DNA of 64,000 nucleotides from Pseudomonas sp. MWU16-30317. GTDB taxonomy: Bacteria; Pseudomonadota; Gammaproteobacteria; Pseudomonadales; Pseudomonadaceae. Positions within the stretch are counted from its first letter, which is position 1. Each line of letters begins with the position of its first letter. The stretch spans positions 186,001-250,000 of the forward strand of contig NZ_JAIWJA010000010.1 of NCBI RefSeq assembly GCF_020515695.1. The letters run 5' to 3'. The notes under the pieces are model-generated. The model was not told the DNA's origin and did not search any database. It saw nothing but the letters and a program-made list of their open reading frames with translations. Below, piece by piece: positions 26,615-36,098 of this stretch. A program made the translations under genes and the position numbers.

Positions 26615-27504
26615 CAATCGCCTCCACCACCGAGCCGACTGCCCCACCCCAGCTTGGTACGGCAGACTTCATAGTAGTTATGGTCCAGTGGATGGATCAG
26701 GCGCAATTTCTGCGATTTCTTGCTGACAGTGATGGTGTCACCGGGGGCGCAGGTAAAGTGGTTCTGGCCGTCGCAGGACACCTGGGGATAAATGGTCATG
26801 TCCTTGGACACGACGATTTTCAGCTCGCTGTTGCCGTCGACCACGATGGGCCGGCCAGACAAGGTATGCGGGTACATCGGCACGATGACGATGGCATCGA
26901 GCTTGGGGTGCATGATCGGTCCGCCGGCCGACAGCGCGTAGGCCGTGGAGCCGGTCGGCGTGGCGACGATCAGGCCGTCGGCCTTCTGGCTGCAGACGAA
27001 CTGGCCATCGATGTAGATCTCGAACTCGATCATGCGCGTCGACTTGCCAGGGTGCAGCACCACGTCGTTGAGGGCGTCGCCCTGCCCCGTGGACTCACCA
27101 TGACGGCGTACTTCGGCTTGCAGCAGGAAGCGGTTTTCCACCAGATAGTGGCCGTCCAGCACCTCGGCGACCTTGATCTCGAGTTCGTCGGGGCGGATAT
27201 CGGTCAAAAAGCCCAGGCTGCCGCGATTGATCCCCAGCACTGGGGTGTTGTGCTTGGCCAGTGCCCGCGCGGCACCCAGCAGGCTGCCATCACCGCCGAC
27301 CACGATGACCAGGTCACAGACCTCGCCGAGCATCTTGCGCGTGGACGTTTGCAGGCCATGGCCGGGCAGCGCCTCGGCGATGGTGTCTTCGAGGATCACG
27401 TGCAGTTGGCGTTCCAGCAGGAACCTTTTCAGCCGGCGAACAGTGTCGATCACCTGCGAGCTGCCGAGGCGACCGATAATGCCGATATTACGAAACTGCT
27501 CCAT
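26614..27504 (-). CDS. nadK: NAD kinase
   Basis: This 296-aa cytoplasmic enzyme phosphorylates NAD to NADP. The signature GGDGSLLGAAR is near residue 68. NRGSLGFLTDI, the NE-type substrate segment around ALNDVVLHPGKS, and the glycine-rich GLIVATPTGSTAYALSAGGP follow. The length is typical. It starts the coupled minus-strand set nadK, phosphatase, rhomboid, yeaC-like, DUF2797, and is divergent from the DUF1853 gene across about 157 bp. Confidence 0.95.
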   Translation of the reverse strand: MEQFRNIGIIGRLGSSQVIDTVRRLKRFLLERQLHVILEDTIAEALPGHGLQTSTRKMLGEVCDLVIVVGGDGSLLGAARALAKHNTPVLGINRGSLGFLTDIRPDELEIKVAEVLDGHYLVENRFLLQAEVRRHGESTGQGDALNDVVLHPGKSTRMIEFEIYIDGQFVCSQKADGLIVATPTGSTAYALSAGGPIMHPKLDAIVIVPMYPHTLSGRPIVVDGNSELKIVVSKDMTIYPQVSCDGQNHFTCAPGDTITVSKKSQKLRLIHPLDHNYYEVCRTKLGWGSRLGGGGD

Positions 27505-27661
27505 GGGGCTCCCGCAGGCACGAACGGCATGCCACTTCAAATCGATAACGCGCGCCGGCACGACACCGAGCGCAGTCCACTGTAGGTGGGGCCGATTATG
27601 GCGCAAAGAAATCACAGGACAAAATCCTTTCAGCCAGCGCGCAAACCGCTATGCTCGCAGC

Positions 27662-28594
27662 ATGAACCCGTTCCCCTCCTTGACAGCCCTGCCCCGGCAC
27701 CTGCGCCAGCCTCAGGTGCGCGACCTTGCCTGGGCGCTTCTCGCCCCTCCGCTGCTCAGTGTAGCGCCTTGGCGCCAACGTCATCCGCTGACAGCCAGCG
27801 AGTGGACCGCCGCTCGATTGCAGCACTGGCTGGAAGATCTTGACCGCGATCCGGCGCCATTGTTGCAGTGGCTGACTTATGGCAACACGCGGCGGCTGGG
27901 GGTCTATTACGAGCGCCTGTGGCAATTTGCCCTGACCCACGCACCGGGGGTGGAACTGCTGGCGGCCAATCTGCCCATTCGTGACGGCGGGCATACTCTG
28001 GGCGAGCTGGACATGGTACTGCGCGACCGAGACGGCGTGCATCATCTGGAACTGGCGGTGAAGCTGTATCTGGGGCCGACTGCAGGCGATGGCCGCCAGG
28101 CGCTGGAATGGCTGGGGCCAGGGTGCCAGGATCGTCTGGGCTTGAAGCTCGGCCATCTGAGTCAGCATCAGTTGCCCATGTCGGCACGGCCACAGAGTGT
28201 GGCGGCCTTGGCAGCGCTGGGGATCGGCGAGTGCGAGTCGCATCTGTGGCTGGCGGGGTATCTGTTTTATCCCTGGGGGGCGCAATGCGCCGCACCGTTG
28301 GGGGCCGATCCCGAGCATCTGCGCGGCCACTGGCTGCACCGGCGGGGCTGGGATGCCTTTGTGGCCAGCCGCCCCGCCGGACACTGGCAGCCGCTGGCTC
28401 GGGAAGCCTGGCTGGGGCCGGCGCGTTGCGGGGTGGAGGAATGCTGGAACAGGGCACGCTTCGATGAGTGGCGCCTTGGCCTGGAACCGCTGGCCAGAGC
28501 GCAGTTGGTGGTGCGGATGGTCGAGGGTGACGACGGCGATTATCTTGAAGCTGAACGGCTGTTTCTGGTGGCCGATGCCTGGCCGATGCTCTGA
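27662..28594 (+). CDS. DUF1853 protein (PD-(D/E)XK nuclease-like)
   Basis: This 310-aa protein matches DUF1853. Central sequence LGELDMVLRDRDGVHHLELA followed by VKLYLG has the spacing of a PD-(D/E)XK nuclease core (E/D pair, then E-x-A-V-K). It has no signal peptide. The ATG at 27662 gives the family-like start MNPFPSLTALPRHLR. It is divergent from nadK. The activity is predicted only; no partner is visible. Confidence 0.82.
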   Translation: MNPFPSLTALPRHLRQPQVRDLAWALLAPPLLSVAPWRQRHPLTASEWTAARLQHWLEDLDRDPAPLLQWLTYGNTRRLGVYYERLWQFALTHAPGVELLAANLPIRDGGHTLGELDMVLRDRDGVHHLELAVKLYLGPTAGDGRQALEWLGPGCQDRLGLKLGHLSQHQLPMSARPQSVAALAALGIGECESHLWLAGYLFYPWGAQCAAPLGADPEHLRGHWLHRRGWDAFVASRPAGHWQPLAREAWLGPARCGVEECWNRARFDEWRLGLEPLARAQLVVRMVEGDDGDYLEAERLFLVADAWPML

Positions 28595-28637
28595 GGCCAT
28601 GCAATGAAATGACACAGCCAAATGCTGTTCGGCGGAT

Positions 28638-28659
28638 ATTTATTGTACATACAATAAAT
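28638..28659. promoter_or_regulatory. Palindromic operator and -10 of brnTA
   Basis: A perfect 22-bp palindrome (ATTTATTGTA, CA, TACAATAAAT) ends 2 bp before the brnT ATG. The TACAAT at 28650-28655 makes a good -10 box, which would place transcription start at or next to the ATG and leave no leader. BrnA-family antitoxins autorepress their operons, so this is the likely BrnA site. Confidence 0.65.
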
Positions 28660-28661
28660 CC

Positions 28662-28933
28662 ATGCAAATATCCTTCGACGATGCAAAACGCGACAAGACG
28701 CTCGCCGAGCGTGGCCTTGACTTCGCCAATGCTGCGGCCGTTTTTGCCGGCGTGCATTTCACCAGCGAAGACCGTCGCCAGGACTACGGCGAAATCCGTT
28801 TCATCACTGCCGGCCTGCTTTATGAGCGCATGTGGTTATGGTCTGGACCCTGCGCGGCGCAGATCGCCGCATCATTTCCATGAGGAAAGCCAATGAGCGT
28901 GAACAAGCCCTCTACCGGCACCGCCTGGGTTGA
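28662..28933 (+). pseudogene. brnT: BrnT toxin gene with a frameshift
   Basis: The first frame encodes a BrnT ribonuclease-type toxin start (MQISFDDAKRDKTLAERGL, then FITAGLLYERM) but then runs into unrelated sequence and stops at 28883. A different frame from about 28835 restores the BrnT tail: VMVWTLRGADRRIISMRKAN, then EREQALYRHRLG, ending at 28933. One missing base after the ATG at 28830-28832 (ATGTGG where ATGGTGG is expected) explains it. The toxin is therefore probably inactive unless the frameshift is an assembly error or is bypassed. The intact version would overlap brnA by 41 bp. Confidence 0.82.
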
Positions 28934-29168
28934 CCCCGACGATGCACCGGAGCTGACCGCCGATTTTTTCGAGGCAGCCGATCAATATCAGGGCGAGCGC
29001 CTGGTGAAACGCGGTCGCCCCAAGGCGGATAGCGTGCGCGAGCGCATCACCATCCGCCTCGCCCCTGAAGTTCTGCAACCCTTCCGCGCTTCGGGCCCTG
29101 GCTGGCAGACCCGCGTCAACGCAGCGCTGGCCGATTGGTTGAAGACCCATACGCCTGCCGAACTGTAG
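28893..29168 (+). CDS. brnA: BrnA-family antitoxin
   Basis: This 91-aa protein has a BrnA-type C-terminal ribbon-helix-helix: LVKRGRPKADSVRERITIRL, then APEVLQPFRASGPGWQTRVN and AALADWL. It is intact, in contrast to the frameshifted toxin before it. It should bind the toxin and the upstream palindrome. It overlaps the restored brnT frame, as in typical brnTA modules. Confidence 0.87.
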   Translation: MSVNKPSTGTAWVDPDDAPELTADFFEAADQYQGERLVKRGRPKADSVRERITIRLAPEVLQPFRASGPGWQTRVNAALADWLKTHTPAEL

Positions 29169-29183
29169 CGGCCGAAGGATTGG

Positions 29184-30083
29184 CTACAGACTGAATCCCC
29201 GACGCCCCTGCAGGCCGCCGGTGTGCACGTAGATCAGACGCGTGCCGGCGGCGAACCACCCTTCCCGCACGGCCTCCCGTAATGCCCACAACGCCTTGGC
29301 CGTATACAGCGGTTCCAACAGCATGCCCATCTGCTGCTCGCAATCGGCCATAAAGGCCAATAGCGCGTCATCCACCTTGCCGAACCCACCGCGGCTGGCA
29401 TCGAACAGTTCGTAGCCGTTTGGCCCAGCCAGTGCCGCGACCTGCTCCGGCACGCCATGGTCCATCGGTACCGCCAACGCGCCATACACCGGGTGCGCGC
29501 CGGCTTCGGCCTGCACCAGTCCGGCCAGGGTAGTGCCGGTACCGCACGCCAGCCACCAGCCGTGGTAATCCGGCCACAGGGGTTGGTCTCTGACATGGCT
29601 GATCAGCGTCTCGCAACCTTGCGCGCCCAGCAGGCCACCGCCGCCTTCGGGCACCGGCAGCAGTTGCGGATAATGGGCCTGCCAAGGCGACCAGAAATCC
29701 GCCCGATGGCGCGCTCGATAACCACTGTAGCCCAACCAGTGCAGCTGCATGCCAAAGGCCTGAAGATCGCTCACCGTTGGCGTCTCGTGTGGCTCGCCAC
29801 GCAACAGCCCGACAGTGCTGAAACCAAAGCGTTGCCCCGCCGCCGCAAGGGCATGCAGATGATTGGAATGGGCGCCGCCGAGGCTGATCAAGCCACGTGC
29901 GCCGATCCTTTTCGCCTGCTGCCAATAGCCCGCAAGCTTGTAACTCTTGTTGCCACTGATCAGCGGGTCGACCTGATCCAGGCGCAGCACGGCCAGTTCC
30001 ACCCCGGCCGCCCGCGCCCAGTCGAGGCTGACCCGTTGCAGCGGGGCGCGGGGCAGATCGGCGAAATCAGCCATGCTTGACAC
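29184..30083 (-). CDS. PLP-dependent D-cysteine desulfhydrase/ACC deaminase-family enzyme
   Basis: This 299-aa fold-type II PLP enzyme has the Schiff-base lysine in ISGNKSYKLAGYW and substrate/phosphate motifs SLGGAHSNHLHALAAAGQRF and ACGTGTTLAGLV. It is assigned to the ACC deaminase/D-cysteine desulfhydrase family; which reaction it performs is not certain. The GTG at 30083 has a GAGG leader about 10 bp upstream; the ATG at 30074 (MADFADLPRA) is an alternative. It follows the large exported protein gene by 12 bp. Confidence 0.82.
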   Translation of the reverse strand: MSSMADFADLPRAPLQRVSLDWARAAGVELAVLRLDQVDPLISGNKSYKLAGYWQQAKRIGARGLISLGGAHSNHLHALAAAGQRFGFSTVGLLRGEPHETPTVSDLQAFGMQLHWLGYSGYRARHRADFWSPWQAHYPQLLPVPEGGGGLLGAQGCETLISHVRDQPLWPDYHGWWLACGTGTTLAGLVQAEAGAHPVYGALAVPMDHGVPEQVAALAGPNGYELFDASRGGFGKVDDALLAFMADCEQQMGMLLEPLYTAKALWALREAVREGWFAAGTRLIYVHTGGLQGRRGFSL

Positions 30084-30095
30084 CCATCGCTGACC

Positions 30096-32561
30096 TCACG
30101 ATGCGGCCCTCGCACGACGTACTCGCCAAGCCACGATCCCTGCACCGAGGATCAGCAATACACCTACCGGCACATACAGGTGCTGATGCACCCAGTGCCG
30201 CGTAGCGCGCCATGCCTGCACATAGGTGAAATGCCCGGCGGCGATGAAATCCGGCTCGACGCAATGGCGGCCGAAGTCCTCGGCGAACGGCACTGCCGCG
30301 CCCTCCCGGACGTAACGCTGATACACCGCGTTGGCCCGCGGCTGATCGTTTTGCACGAAACTCGCCGCCCGACACAGCATCGCTGCGAACGCCTGGGAAC
30401 GCGCCGGCAGGTTGTCGGCGGCCTTTTCCGCCAGCGCCACTGCGACGTAACGATAGTGGAAAGTCTGCGCTGGCTTGGCCTCGCTGGCCGCATAGCGGTC
30501 GCGCTCGTCAGCAGTAACCAGCGGCCCTGGCAGATCAGCTGCGGCGCGTTGCTGCGGGGTATCACGGGGCACGGGAGTGCTGTCGTCGCGGATGCCTTGC
30601 CACGATTGGCGGCCCGTCCCATAGGTATAAGCGCCGCCGAACTCGGCGAAGTCCGGCCCTTGCTGGTAGCCCATGATCTCCATGCCATGCTGGCGTGCCA
30701 GGTTGGCGGCGGTGAACCAGGCCTCGGCCCGGTCGGTGGCGAACCAGTCCGATTCGCCATCGTGCCGCGCGTCGACGTAGGCCTTGGCCCAGCCACGCGG
30801 GGTCATCGCGACGAGGGTCGAGGTATTGGTTTCGTAGTCATAGCCGATCTCGGTATTGCGCGGATCGCCGTCATCCGGGAAATACCCCAGCGCCTGGTCG
30901 ATCTGCCCCTGACGCACCATGCGCCGCGCCAGCAATGAACGCAGTTGGTCAGCCTGGGTGAAAGTCAGACCCTGCTGTTGCCCACGCCAGGTGCTGAATT
31001 GCTCGGCGCTGAAACTTGAAAAATCTGCGGGCTTGGGTGGTATCGGGGATGCCGGCACGTGCTCGTCGACATAGGCTTTGAGCTCTTCAAGGGTCAGCAC
31101 GCGCTCGGCGACGTAGTACAGGTCCTCGGCGTACCCTGATTTATAGAACTGATCGAGCGCTTGCAGGTAATCGCCACGGGACAGTGACAGCACCGCTTGC
31201 TCAGCCTTGAGTCGCCCTGCCTCGCCCGGCTCGATGCTGCTGTCCAGCGTCGGGAACCCCTGAGCAGCCTCGGCGTAGGCTTGCACTGCCGCCTCGCTGT
31301 CGCCGCGGCGCAACGCCAGCTTGGCGCGTACCCAACTGGCCAAAACGCCAGGCTGTTTGTCGACGAGCGCCTGCGCCAGGCGGTAGTCACTCAGGCGATA
31401 GGCCAACGCGGCCAGGCGGTCGGCCCCGGCCACCTGTTGCACGCCGTTCTGGCTGATCGCTGCGACCAGCCGCTGCAGCATCGGATTGGCACTGACGCCC
31501 TTGTAGCCCTGGGCGGCATCGGCGTAGCCCAACTGCCCGGTGTTGTCGGCATTGGCGAGATAGTCGGTGGCGCTGTTGGGGTCGTCGTTGACGATATCGC
31601 CCATCAACGCGAGGCTGTAGGCGACCAGCAACTGCTGGCTCAGCGGATCGTCAACCATCGCCGCGGCCGGGCTGCCATCGCGCAATAGCCATTCGGCGAT
31701 CATGCGCAGCGACTGCACGGCGCTGTCAGAACCGCGGGCTGCTTGCTCGGCATAGAGCGCCAGCGCCTGCTTCAAGTCCGCCGGGGCGATGGCGCTGGCA
31801 CAGGTGGTGGAGTTCATGAAATCAGTGTAATCACAGCGCTGCTCGGCTGTGCTCAGGTACAAACGCGCCTGTTCGCCATAGCTGCCGACCGCCATACCCC
31901 ATGGGTCTGGCGCTCCGGCCAATGCCAGGCTGCGTACCTGAGCGAAAGCGGCCAATGCAAGGGCCCGTTCCGCCGAGGCATCGGCAGCGCCGGGCGCACT
32001 GCGTGCGGCATGCAGGCGTGCCAGCGCATAGGCCGCCCACACCGCACGGGGTGCAGCTTGCTCGGCAGGGAGCGCCAACACGGCCTGGAAACGATCGATG
32101 GCCAGCGCTTGCAGCGCCTCGGGGGTGCGCCCGCAGTCCTCGCCGGACGCCCCGCAGACGTGCGCGGCCAGGAGGTCCACGGCGCCCGTGGTATACAGCC
32201 GCAGCGCCGGCGGCAGCTGGCGTCCGAGGGCATACGCCTGCTCATCGCTGGGTGCCTGACGCATGGCCTGCAACGCCTGCCACTGCGCAGGCGGCAAGGA
32301 AGCTTGATCCGGCTGATCGGGGTTGACCGCTGGCGCGTCATCCCAGGTATTGCTCGGGCTCTCGATAGCCTTGAGCGTATCGCCAGCCTTTACCAAATGC
32401 GCCGCTTCATAGGCGAAGGAGTTGCTGGGCGTGGCCGCCAAGGTCGCGGCGCGGTTATCCAGGACCTGCAACGGAAAAAACGGCCCGCAGGCCATGACGG
32501 CGACCGTGCCGGTCGACAGGGCCGCCGCGATTACTACCGCGAGCTTTTTACGATTCCACAT
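30096..32561 (-). CDS. Large exported TPR-like protein with a CGPFFP start
   Basis: This 821-aa protein has an N-terminal signal (MWNRKKLAVVIAAALSTGTV) and mature start CGPFFPLQ. The preceding VMA-C is a weak lipobox. The body is helical and repeat-like (QALAIDRFQAVLALPAEQAA, ARAKLALRRGDSEAAVQAYA), suggesting TPR/Sel1-type folding. A single C-terminal helix lies at about 795-812 (LYVPVGVLLILGAGIVAW) with an RRARAAS tail. I do not recognise a named family. It overlaps the DUF3142 gene upstream by 14 bp, so the two probably act together in the envelope. Confidence 0.72.
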   Translation of the reverse strand: MWNRKKLAVVIAAALSTGTVAVMACGPFFPLQVLDNRAATLAATPSNSFAYEAAHLVKAGDTLKAIESPSNTWDDAPAVNPDQPDQASLPPAQWQALQAMRQAPSDEQAYALGRQLPPALRLYTTGAVDLLAAHVCGASGEDCGRTPEALQALAIDRFQAVLALPAEQAAPRAVWAAYALARLHAARSAPGAADASAERALALAAFAQVRSLALAGAPDPWGMAVGSYGEQARLYLSTAEQRCDYTDFMNSTTCASAIAPADLKQALALYAEQAARGSDSAVQSLRMIAEWLLRDGSPAAAMVDDPLSQQLLVAYSLALMGDIVNDDPNSATDYLANADNTGQLGYADAAQGYKGVSANPMLQRLVAAISQNGVQQVAGADRLAALAYRLSDYRLAQALVDKQPGVLASWVRAKLALRRGDSEAAVQAYAEAAQGFPTLDSSIEPGEAGRLKAEQAVLSLSRGDYLQALDQFYKSGYAEDLYYVAERVLTLEELKAYVDEHVPASPIPPKPADFSSFSAEQFSTWRGQQQGLTFTQADQLRSLLARRMVRQGQIDQALGYFPDDGDPRNTEIGYDYETNTSTLVAMTPRGWAKAYVDARHDGESDWFATDRAEAWFTAANLARQHGMEIMGYQQGPDFAEFGGAYTYGTGRQSWQGIRDDSTPVPRDTPQQRAAADLPGPLVTADERDRYAASEAKPAQTFHYRYVAVALAEKAADNLPARSQAFAAMLCRAASFVQNDQPRANAVYQRYVREGAAVPFAEDFGRHCVEPDFIAAGHFTYVQAWRATRHWVHQHLYVPVGVLLILGAGIVAWRVRRARAAS

Positions 32562-33756
32562 GCAGCGATTCCTTTCCTTGTTCACAACGCAGCCATCCGA
32601 CAGTACGCTGCCGCCCAGGCTTGAGAAGGCCCGGCTGACGCGCCTGGAAGCGCAAGCCTGATGCATTGCGTTCCATGAAATAACCATTGATGCCATCCGC
32701 CGCCACGCATTGGCCGGTGATGCGCAGCGTGGACGGTGGCGGGCCATCGCCGACACCGCTATTGCTCAACACCAGATCAAACAGCTGCGGGTCTGCGGTG
32801 CCGCGCAGTTGCACACTGATCTGCGCCCTGATCGGCGCTTGGGTCAATACGGCGCGCCAGGTGAGCGGGCTCCAGGCGCGAGCGTCCTGCTCGGTAGGCA
32901 GGCGGAACCAGACGATGCCCGCCAGCCCGGCGGGAGGATTCTGAGTCAATCGACGAGCAAAGTCCTGCAGCGTTTGCGGATCAGCCATCAGTTCATGGGC
33001 CTCCATGCCGGCCACCAGCATCGCCTGCTCGCTTTCGATGCTCACCACCCGCCCGTTCTGGTCCCAGGCCACGCGACTCCCGTAGGCCGGCAAGGCCACG
33101 CGCCACGGTTTGTGCATGCGCGCTGCGAACTGGTCCAGCCAGGTTCGGGCGATATGCGGATCGAACAGGCCGACACGCGGGTTTTGCACGGCGTGGACCT
33201 GCATCACGGCTTCATCGACGTGTGCCAGCACGCCGTCCAGTGCCGCGCTGTTCAGCCAGGTCGGCAAAGCGGTGATCGAGAGACGTGCTTGTGGGTGCAG
33301 CCGCTCGCGCAAGGTGCCCAGCCAATGGGCATAGGCCGGCAACCGGGCGGTGGCGCAGTCGTGGTCGATCTCGATACCGGCCACCTGGACGCCGCTGCGC
33401 TGCCAAGTGTCGAGGATGTCGGCGATTCGGGCGGACAGCGCCTGTTCATCCATAGTCGCCAACTGCCCATCGATGCGGAACACCGCGATGACCGGGCGGC
33501 CGCTTTCAGCGAGCGCGGACCACTCTGGTGCCGTAGTCAGCCACTGGCCATGGGCGTCGGCCTGGGCGGCAAGCACGCGCCACTGGCTGACGATGTCCGC
33601 GTTGGACTGCACCGCGGACACCAGCGCGGGTGTCCACTGGCGCTGCCAGATATAGGCATCGTTGGGCAATGGGGTGGCTGGTTGCGAGCAACTGGTTAAA
33701 GAAGCGGCCAGCAGCATGAGCGCCAGTGCCAGACCGAGTAACGTCCTGTGCATCAT
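32548..33756 (-). CDS. DUF3142 lipoprotein
   Basis: This 402-aa protein has a type II signal peptide with lipobox LTSC at residues 20-23, then a TIM-barrel-like body matching DUF3142. Key text is DAYIWQRQWTPALVSAVQ, IEIDHDCATARLPAYAHWLG and VDEAVMQVHAVQNP. Acidic residues in the strand ends suggest a glycoside-hydrolase-type fold, but activity is unproven. ATG 33756 or 33753 are both possible. Its 3' end overlaps the next gene by 14 bp. Confidence 0.82.
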   Translation of the reverse strand: MMHRTLLGLALALMLLAASLTSCSQPATPLPNDAYIWQRQWTPALVSAVQSNADIVSQWRVLAAQADAHGQWLTTAPEWSALAESGRPVIAVFRIDGQLATMDEQALSARIADILDTWQRSGVQVAGIEIDHDCATARLPAYAHWLGTLRERLHPQARLSITALPTWLNSAALDGVLAHVDEAVMQVHAVQNPRVGLFDPHIARTWLDQFAARMHKPWRVALPAYGSRVAWDQNGRVVSIESEQAMLVAGMEAHELMADPQTLQDFARRLTQNPPAGLAGIVWFRLPTEQDARAWSPLTWRAVLTQAPIRAQISVQLRGTADPQLFDLVLSNSGVGDGPPPSTLRITGQCVAADGINGYFMERNASGLRFQARQPGLLKPGRQRTVGWLRCEQGKESLHVES

Positions 33757-33914
33757 TTTTGATAGCGCTGCCTTCCTGGTTGCCGGGGCGGGAATTCTAC
33801 CTGAGGGCCGCCCGTGTTACCGCTTCAGCGATGAGGCTGCTGAAGGAAAAGCAGGCGGTGAACCAACTGTGTGGTGAGAGGGCTGGCTTTCCGCCGCTAG
33901 CACGCCCCCACAAA

Positions 33915-34028
33915 TCAATCAGATTTCCTTCTGGAGCGCCGGCGCTGCGAGCTGTTTTCGTAACGCCGGATATCTTCGAGGCTCTCCAGCCTAGGCAAGA
34001 ACAGCCCTTCCAGATCTTTACCATTCAA
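33915..34028 (-). other. Coding-like segment after fadH (uncertain)
   Basis: Within the 302-bp gap between the DUF3142 start and fadH, this frame is open for 48 codons from the fadH stop and looks like protein (LNGKDLEGLFLPRLESLEDI, then RRYENSSQRRRSRRKSD). The only start is a TTG at 34028 with no good leader. It may be a very short gene or the tail of a lost gene; I cannot identify it. The rest of the gap shows no convincing feature. Confidence 0.25.
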
Positions 34029-34058
34029 ATGTAGCGCCAGATGAGCCTGTTGCCGGCC

Positions 34059-36098
34059 TTAAATCTGCGCCGCCACCCGCGACCCTTGATCAATCGCCCG
34101 CTTCGCATCCAGCTCTGCCGCCACATCTGCGCCACCGATAAACCGCACCGACTGCCCCGCCGCCAGCAACCCGTCCTGCAACTCGCGCAGCGGATCCTGA
34201 CCGGCACAAATCACCACGTTATCCACGGCCAGCAACTGCACCTCACCCTCACCGATGCGCACGTGCAGCCCGGCATCGTCGATTTTTACGTACTCGACGC
34301 TGTTGAGCATCTGCACGCCTTTGTTCTTCAGCCCGGTGCGGTGAATCCAGCCGGTGGTCTTGCCCAGGCCGTCGCCGACTTTGGACGCCTTGCGCTGCAG
34401 CAGGTAGACCTGCCGCGCCGGTGCATGCACGACAGGCTCGACCCCGGCCACGCCACCGCGCGCCTCCAACAACGGATCGATCCCCCACTCCTTCCAGAAC
34501 GCATCGCGATCCTGGCTGGTCGACCCGCCACCCTGATCCACCAGAAACTCGCTGACGTCAAACCCGATCCCACCCGCACCGATTACCGCGACCCGCGGGC
34601 CCACCGGTTTACCGCGCAGGATCACGTCGAGGTAGCTCAGCACCATCGGATGGTCGATGCCTTCAATGGCCGGGGTGCGCGGTACGATGCCCGTGGCCAG
34701 CAGCACTTCGTCGAAGCCTCCAGCCAGCAACTCGTCAACACCGACGCGGTGGCCCAGACGCACATCGACCCCGGTGGTCTGCAGCTTGCGGTTGAAGTAG
34801 CGCAGGGTCTCGTAAAACTCCTCCTTGCCCGGTACACGCTTGGCGACATTGAACTGCCCGCCTATTTCATCGCTGCTGTCGAACAGCACTACGTCATGGC
34901 CACGCTGGGCGGCGACCGTGGCGGCGGCAAGACCTGCCGGACCGGCACCGACCACGGCGATTTTCTTTACCCGCGTTACGGGCAGGTAATTGAGTTCGGT
35001 CTCGTGGCAGGCGCGCGGGTTGACCAGGCAGCTGGTGAGCTTGCCGCCGAAGGTGTGGTCCAGGCAGGCCTGGTTGCAGCCGATGCAGGTGTTGATCTCA
35101 TCGCTACGACCCGCTGCGGCTTTGTTGACGAACTCCGGATCGGCGAGGAACGGTCGCGCCATCGAGACCATATCGGCGTCGCCCTCGGCCAGAAGCTGCT
35201 CGGCGACTTCCGGGGTGTTGATGCGGTTGGTGGTGATCAGCGGGATCTTCACCGCGCCGCGCAGTTTGGCGGTGACCTTGGCGAAGGCCGCGCGCGGCAC
35301 CTTGGTGGCGATGGTGGGGATGCGCGCCTCATGCCAGCCAATGCCGGTGTTGATGATGGTCGCGCCGGCCTGCTCGACCGCCTGGGCCAGCTGCACCACC
35401 TCCTGCCAGCTGCTGCCACCCGCGATCAGGTCGAGCATCGACAGGCGGAAGATGATGATGAAGCGCGCGCCCACCGCCGCCCGCACCTGGCTGACGATTG
35501 CCAGTGCCAGGCGCATGCGGTTCTCGTAGCTGCCGCCCCAGCGGTCGGTGCGGTGGTTGGTGTGGGCCACCAGGAACTGATTGATGAAGTAGCCCTCGGA
35601 ACCCATGATTTCGACGCCGTCATAGCCGGCGCTCTGGGCCAGGGTGGCGCAATTGACGAAGTCGGCGATCTGCTTCTCGATACCGGCGTCGTCCAGCTCG
35701 CGCGGCTTGAACGGATTGATCGGCGCCTGGATAGCGCTCGGCGCGACCAGCTTGGGGCTGTAGGCATAGCGCCCGGCATGGAGGATCTGCAGGCAGATCT
35801 TGCCGCCGGCCTCGTGCACGGCGTGAGTGACGACGCGGTGTTTTTCGGCCTCTTCAGGGGTGCTCAGTTTGGCTGCACCCGCGTACACCCCGCCCTCCTC
35901 GTTCGGGCCGATACCGCCGGTGACCATCAGACCGACGCCACCGCGGGCGCGCTCGGCAAAATACGCCGCCATGCGCTCGAAGCCGCCGGGCTTTTCTTCA
36001 AGGCCGGTGTGCATCGAGCCCATCAGGCTACGGTTGCGCAGGGTGGTGAAACCCAGATCGAGGGGGGCAAGCAGGTGCGGGTAACGAGCGGCGGTCAT
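34059..36098 (-). CDS. fadH: NADPH-dependent 2,4-dienoyl-CoA reductase
   Basis: This 679-aa enzyme reduces 2,4-dienoyl-CoA in the breakdown of unsaturated fatty acids. The N-terminal OYE-type TIM barrel contains DGVEIMGSEGYFINQFL with the catalytic tyrosine. It is followed by 4Fe-4S cysteines (INTCIGCNQACLDH, then TSCLVNPRACHE), an FAD-binding motif (VAVVGAGPAGLAAATVA) and an NADPH-binding motif (VAVIGAGGIGFDVSEFL). The ATG at 36098 is preferred over one four codons earlier. Length and domain order match the family. Confidence 0.93.
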   Translation of the reverse strand: MTAARYPHLLAPLDLGFTTLRNRSLMGSMHTGLEEKPGGFERMAAYFAERARGGVGLMVTGGIGPNEEGGVYAGAAKLSTPEEAEKHRVVTHAVHEAGGKICLQILHAGRYAYSPKLVAPSAIQAPINPFKPRELDDAGIEKQIADFVNCATLAQSAGYDGVEIMGSEGYFINQFLVAHTNHRTDRWGGSYENRMRLALAIVSQVRAAVGARFIIIFRLSMLDLIAGGSSWQEVVQLAQAVEQAGATIINTGIGWHEARIPTIATKVPRAAFAKVTAKLRGAVKIPLITTNRINTPEVAEQLLAEGDADMVSMARPFLADPEFVNKAAAGRSDEINTCIGCNQACLDHTFGGKLTSCLVNPRACHETELNYLPVTRVKKIAVVGAGPAGLAAATVAAQRGHDVVLFDSSDEIGGQFNVAKRVPGKEEFYETLRYFNRKLQTTGVDVRLGHRVGVDELLAGGFDEVLLATGIVPRTPAIEGIDHPMVLSYLDVILRGKPVGPRVAVIGAGGIGFDVSEFLVDQGGGSTSQDRDAFWKEWGIDPLLEARGGVAGVEPVVHAPARQVYLLQRKASKVGDGLGKTTGWIHRTGLKNKGVQMLNSVEYVKIDDAGLHVRIGEGEVQLLAVDNVVICAGQDPLRELQDGLLAAGQSVRFIGGADVAAELDAKRAIDQGSRVAAQI

